A DNA stretch of 6,868 bases from JBOFLG01 sp051657745. GTDB taxonomy: Bacteria; Actinomycetota; Actinomycetes; Actinomycetales; Dermatophilaceae. The notes beneath the pieces are model-generated. The model made no database searches. It was not told the origin of the DNA and saw only the letters and a list, made by a program, of their open reading frames with translations. The stretch lies in contig JBOFLG010000186.1 of NCBI GenBank assembly GCA_051657745.1, positions 1 to 6,868 of the forward strand, given 5' to 3'. The translations under genes were made by a program, and so were the position numbers. Shown here in pieces: positions 5,313-6,868 of this stretch; within the stretch, counting starts at the first letter, position 1, and each line of letters opens with the position of its first letter.

Positions 5313-5396
5313 GGTGGCCGGCCCGCACGGCGGGGTGGCTGGCCCGCACGGCGGGGTGGCCGGCCCGCACGCCGGGGTGGCCGGCCCGCACGCCGG
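5313..5396. repeat. Tandem 21-bp GC-rich repeat, four copies
   Basis: Four head-to-tail units begin at 5313, 5334, 5355 and 5376, each starting GGTGGC and carrying GGCCCGCAC. They differ at only a few positions: T for C in unit 2, and GCCGG for GGCGG at the end of units 3 and 4. Most units contain the self-complementary GGCCGGCC, so neighbouring copies could pair as strong hairpins. The array lies between the convergent ynfA and dehydrogenase genes, where it may act as a transcription or mobility boundary. There are no unique spacers, so it is not a CRISPR array. Confidence 0.85.
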
Positions 5397-5415
5397 GGTG
5401 GCATCAGGCCGGCGG

Positions 5416-5435
5416 TCGACCTCAGCCGAGGTCGA
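5416..5435 (-). terminator. Hairpin over the dehydrogenase stop codon
   Basis: TCGACCTC (5416-5423) and GAGGTCGA (5428-5435) form a perfect 8-bp stem with a four-base loop. On the minus strand the TGA stop of the dehydrogenase (5424-5422) is at the loop-stem edge. No T-run follows, as is common for actinobacterial terminator hairpins, so termination is plausible but unproven. Confidence 0.5.
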
Positions 5436-6339
5436 TGCGGATGCCGGTCAGTTCTGCACTGCGCTCCCAGAGGTCCGCGGCCAGCGACTCGTCACGGGCG
5501 AGCGCGGTGAGCTGCGCCGGCCCGACCGGCCCCCGAGTTTCGCGGAGCAGCGCCGGGCCGGTGTAGCTCCCGGGTTCGGCGACCACCGCCGCGTACAGCA
5601 CCGCCTCCGCGCCGCGATCCGCCTGCGGGAACAGCAGCCGGGTGGCGACCGCTCCAACCCGACCCATCAGCTGGTTCGAGCCGAGGCCGTCGGGGCTGGC
5701 CACGAGGTTGGTGGCAGTGATGCCCGGGTGTGCCGCGGTCGACGTCAGGGCGGACCCGGCGGCAGTCGCCCGCCGATGCAATTCCATCGCGAACAGGACG
5801 TTGGCGAGTTTCGACCGCGCGTAGGCCCGGGCCGGGGAGTAGCCCTGTGCCGGGTTGCCGTCGAGTACTGCGGCGTCGCCCTGCCGGTGCGCGATCGATG
5901 ACACGGTCGTGACCCGCGGCGCGGGTGCCGCGAGCAGCCGCGGTAGGAGCAGCCCGGTCAGCGCGAAGTGGCCCAGATGGTTGGTGCCGAACTGCAGCTC
6001 GAACCCGTCGGCGGTGGTGCGGTGCTTGGGCGGGGTCATCACGCCGGCGTTGTTCACCAGCAGGTCGAGTGAGCCGTCGAGGCGGCTGGCGCACTCGCGC
6101 ACCGACTCCAGCGAGGCCAGGTCGAGCTGCTCCACGGTGACCTGTCCGCGTGCTCCCATGGCCCGGATGCGGTCGGCCGCCACCCGGCCCGCCTCGACGT
6201 TGCGTACCGCGAGGATGACGTCGGCCCCGACGCGGGCCAACTCGCGGGCCTCGACGAGCCCGATCCCCGAGTTGGCGCCGGTGATCAGCGCGCGGCGGCC
6301 GGAGTGGTCGGGCAGGTCGGCAGCGGTCCAGCGGCTCAC
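5422..6339 (-). CDS. Short-chain dehydrogenase/reductase (SDR), oxidoreductase
   Basis: This 305-residue cytosolic NAD(P)-dependent oxidoreductase resembles retinol-dehydrogenase-like SDRs. The cofactor motif is TGANSGIG (20-27). Arg46 in AVRN at the end of the second strand favours NADP(H). NNAG is at 96-99, the structural Asn is in GTNHLGHF (Asn120), and the catalytic Ser and Tyr-X3-Lys are in VSSIAHR (about 147-148) and YARSK (Tyr173, Lys177). The catalytic set is complete, so the enzyme should be active, but the substrate cannot be told. GTG 6339 is chosen because GAGGAG (6345-6350, minus strand) lies five bases upstream; a longer start at ATG 6378 falls within a 7-bp tandem repeat and lacks such a site. 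It is convergent with the metal operon and has no visible functional link to it. Confidence 0.92.
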   Translation of the reverse strand: MSRWTAADLPDHSGRRALITGANSGIGLVEARELARVGADVILAVRNVEAGRVAADRIRAMGARGQVTVEQLDLASLESVRECASRLDGSLDLLVNNAGVMTPPKHRTTADGFELQFGTNHLGHFALTGLLLPRLLAAPAPRVTTVSSIAHRQGDAAVLDGNPAQGYSPARAYARSKLANVLFAMELHRRATAAGSALTSTAAHPGITATNLVASPDGLGSNQLMGRVGAVATRLLFPQADRGAEAVLYAAVVAEPGSYTGPALLRETRGPVGPAQLTALARDESLAADLWERSAELTGIRIDLG

Positions 6340-6364
6340 GGGGTCTCCTCGTCTCGGTTCGCAC

Positions 6365-6392
6365 CCGGCATCCGGCATCCGGCATCCGGCAC
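6365..6392. repeat. Tandem 7-bp repeat in the dehydrogenase leader
   Basis: CCGGCAT is repeated three times from 6365 and followed by CCGGCAC (6386-6392). The array ends 26 bp upstream of the dehydrogenase GTG. A small GCACC-C-GGTGC palindrome adjoins it at 6389-6399. Copy-number change would alter leader length but not the downstream reading frame. Confidence 0.8.
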
Positions 6393-6430
6393 CCGGTGCA
6401 CTTGATGATGTCTACGCGCAGTGCGGGTCA

Positions 6431-6868
6431 GTCGTTCCGGTTGTCGTCGGCCGGAGCGCTGCGCTGCCGGTCGCGGCGTGATGAACGAGGCGAGAGCGCG
6501 GATGGCGCGACGCCCACCGATTCAGCCAGCAACGGCGCGTCCATGCACCGGCGCTGATCGATGCCGACCTGGCATCGGCCGTACGAGGGCTGCTGCTGAC
6601 CTCGAAGCCAGCGATCCAGATCACCGTCGAGCGCGCCGCACAGATGCTCGACGACGTCGCGGACCTTCCTCTCGTGCGCTACCCGATGCAGCCCGACCAA
6701 CGACGAGTGTGTGCGCTGCGGGACAACTCCACCGCCTACGACGCCTTTTACCTGGCATTGGCCGAGTCGCTCAGCGTTCCGCTCCTCACCGATGACCGAA
6801 AGTACGAGAAGGCTCCGGCGCAGTCGGTCACCATCAGACCTGGTCATAGCGGCTCGTCCGGCGCACGG
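6431..6868 (+). pseudogene. Decayed VapC-type PIN-domain toxin, runs off window end
   Basis: One frame reads as a VapC-like ribonuclease. The N-terminus VVPVVVGRSAAL (from 6431) resembles the usual VVVDAS start, but the first catalytic Asp position is Gly, and no start codon precedes it closely. Two consecutive stops follow at 6479-6484. The frame then resumes with VHAPALIDADLASAVRGLLL (from 6539), ALRDNSTAYDAFYLALAES and VPLLTDDRKYEKAP, all conserved PIN blocks. The remaining acidic residues are present: Asp in LIDADL, Asp in TAYDA and Asp in LLTDD. There is no ATG, GTG or TTG between the double stop and 6540, so no intact toxin can be made by the normal route. No stop appears before base 6868. 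No VapB antitoxin is recognisable upstream. This is probably a relic of a chromosomal toxin-antitoxin locus. Confidence 0.7.

Noticed and set aside
5255..5402. CRISPR array
   Set aside because: The repeats are head to tail with no unique spacers, and the units (9 and 21 bp) do not fit a CRISPR layout.
4827..5901. Open frames on either strand through the repeats, giving RAGHP- or GPHGG-like peptide repeats
   Set aside because: The repeat units are multiples of three and GC-rich, so they stay open in several frames. None has a ribosome site or family motif, and they overlap ynfA or the dehydrogenase.
5855..6481. A 208-residue plus-strand frame across the start of the dehydrogenase gene
   Set aside because: Most of it is antisense to the dehydrogenase catalytic core. 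Only its last segment, after 6431, has meaning, as the N-terminus of the vapC relic.
6428..6847. A 139-residue minus-strand frame opposite the vapC relic
   Set aside because: The plus strand shows conserved PIN-domain blocks. The minus frame has no recognisable motif.

Overview
The window is GC-rich throughout, with GTG starts, stop/start overlaps and apparently leaderless genes. This points to a high-GC actinomycete; a Mycobacteriales relative such as Gordonia, Rhodococcus or Dietzia is plausible, but I cannot fix the genus. It looks like a small accessory metal and metalloid resistance island. It is bounded on the left by a broken transposase and on the right by a broken VapC-type PIN toxin.

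Left edge (1-504): a 58-codon unrecognised ORF, then the N-terminal remnant of an IS982-like transposase carrying one frameshift. Arsenic module (505-3643): an aquaporin-family channel (AqpS-like) overlaps by four bases with arsC, a low-molecular-weight-phosphatase-type arsenate reductase. Convergent to these is arsR, an arsenite sensor. Divergent from arsR is a two-nucleotide-domain flavoprotein monooxygenase-like gene with a cysteine-bearing tail. The 76-bp arsR/flavoprotein intergenic region holds two TYGA-N6-TCGA dyads that I read as ArsR operators. No ArsB or Acr3 arsenite pump is present, so the likely route is arsenate reduction by ArsC followed by arsenite leaving through the channel.

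Second metal module (3640-5265): a CmtR-type Cd/Pb sensor with cysteines at the CmtR ligand positions, a cation-diffusion-facilitator-like transporter lacking the usual cytoplasmic domain but ending in two Cys-Cys pairs, and a YnfA-family small membrane protein. These three are co-directional and tightly spaced. The cmtR start codon sits inside a near-perfect 20-bp dyad, just downstream of a plausible promoter, which fits a leaderless autoregulated transcript.

Right side (5255-6868): tandem 9-bp and 21-bp repeats fill the convergent gap after ynfA. A minus-strand short-chain dehydrogenase/reductase follows, with a hairpin over its stop codon and a 7-bp tandem repeat in its leader. Last is a decayed vapC with a double stop codon and a lost first catalytic aspartate, running off the window end.
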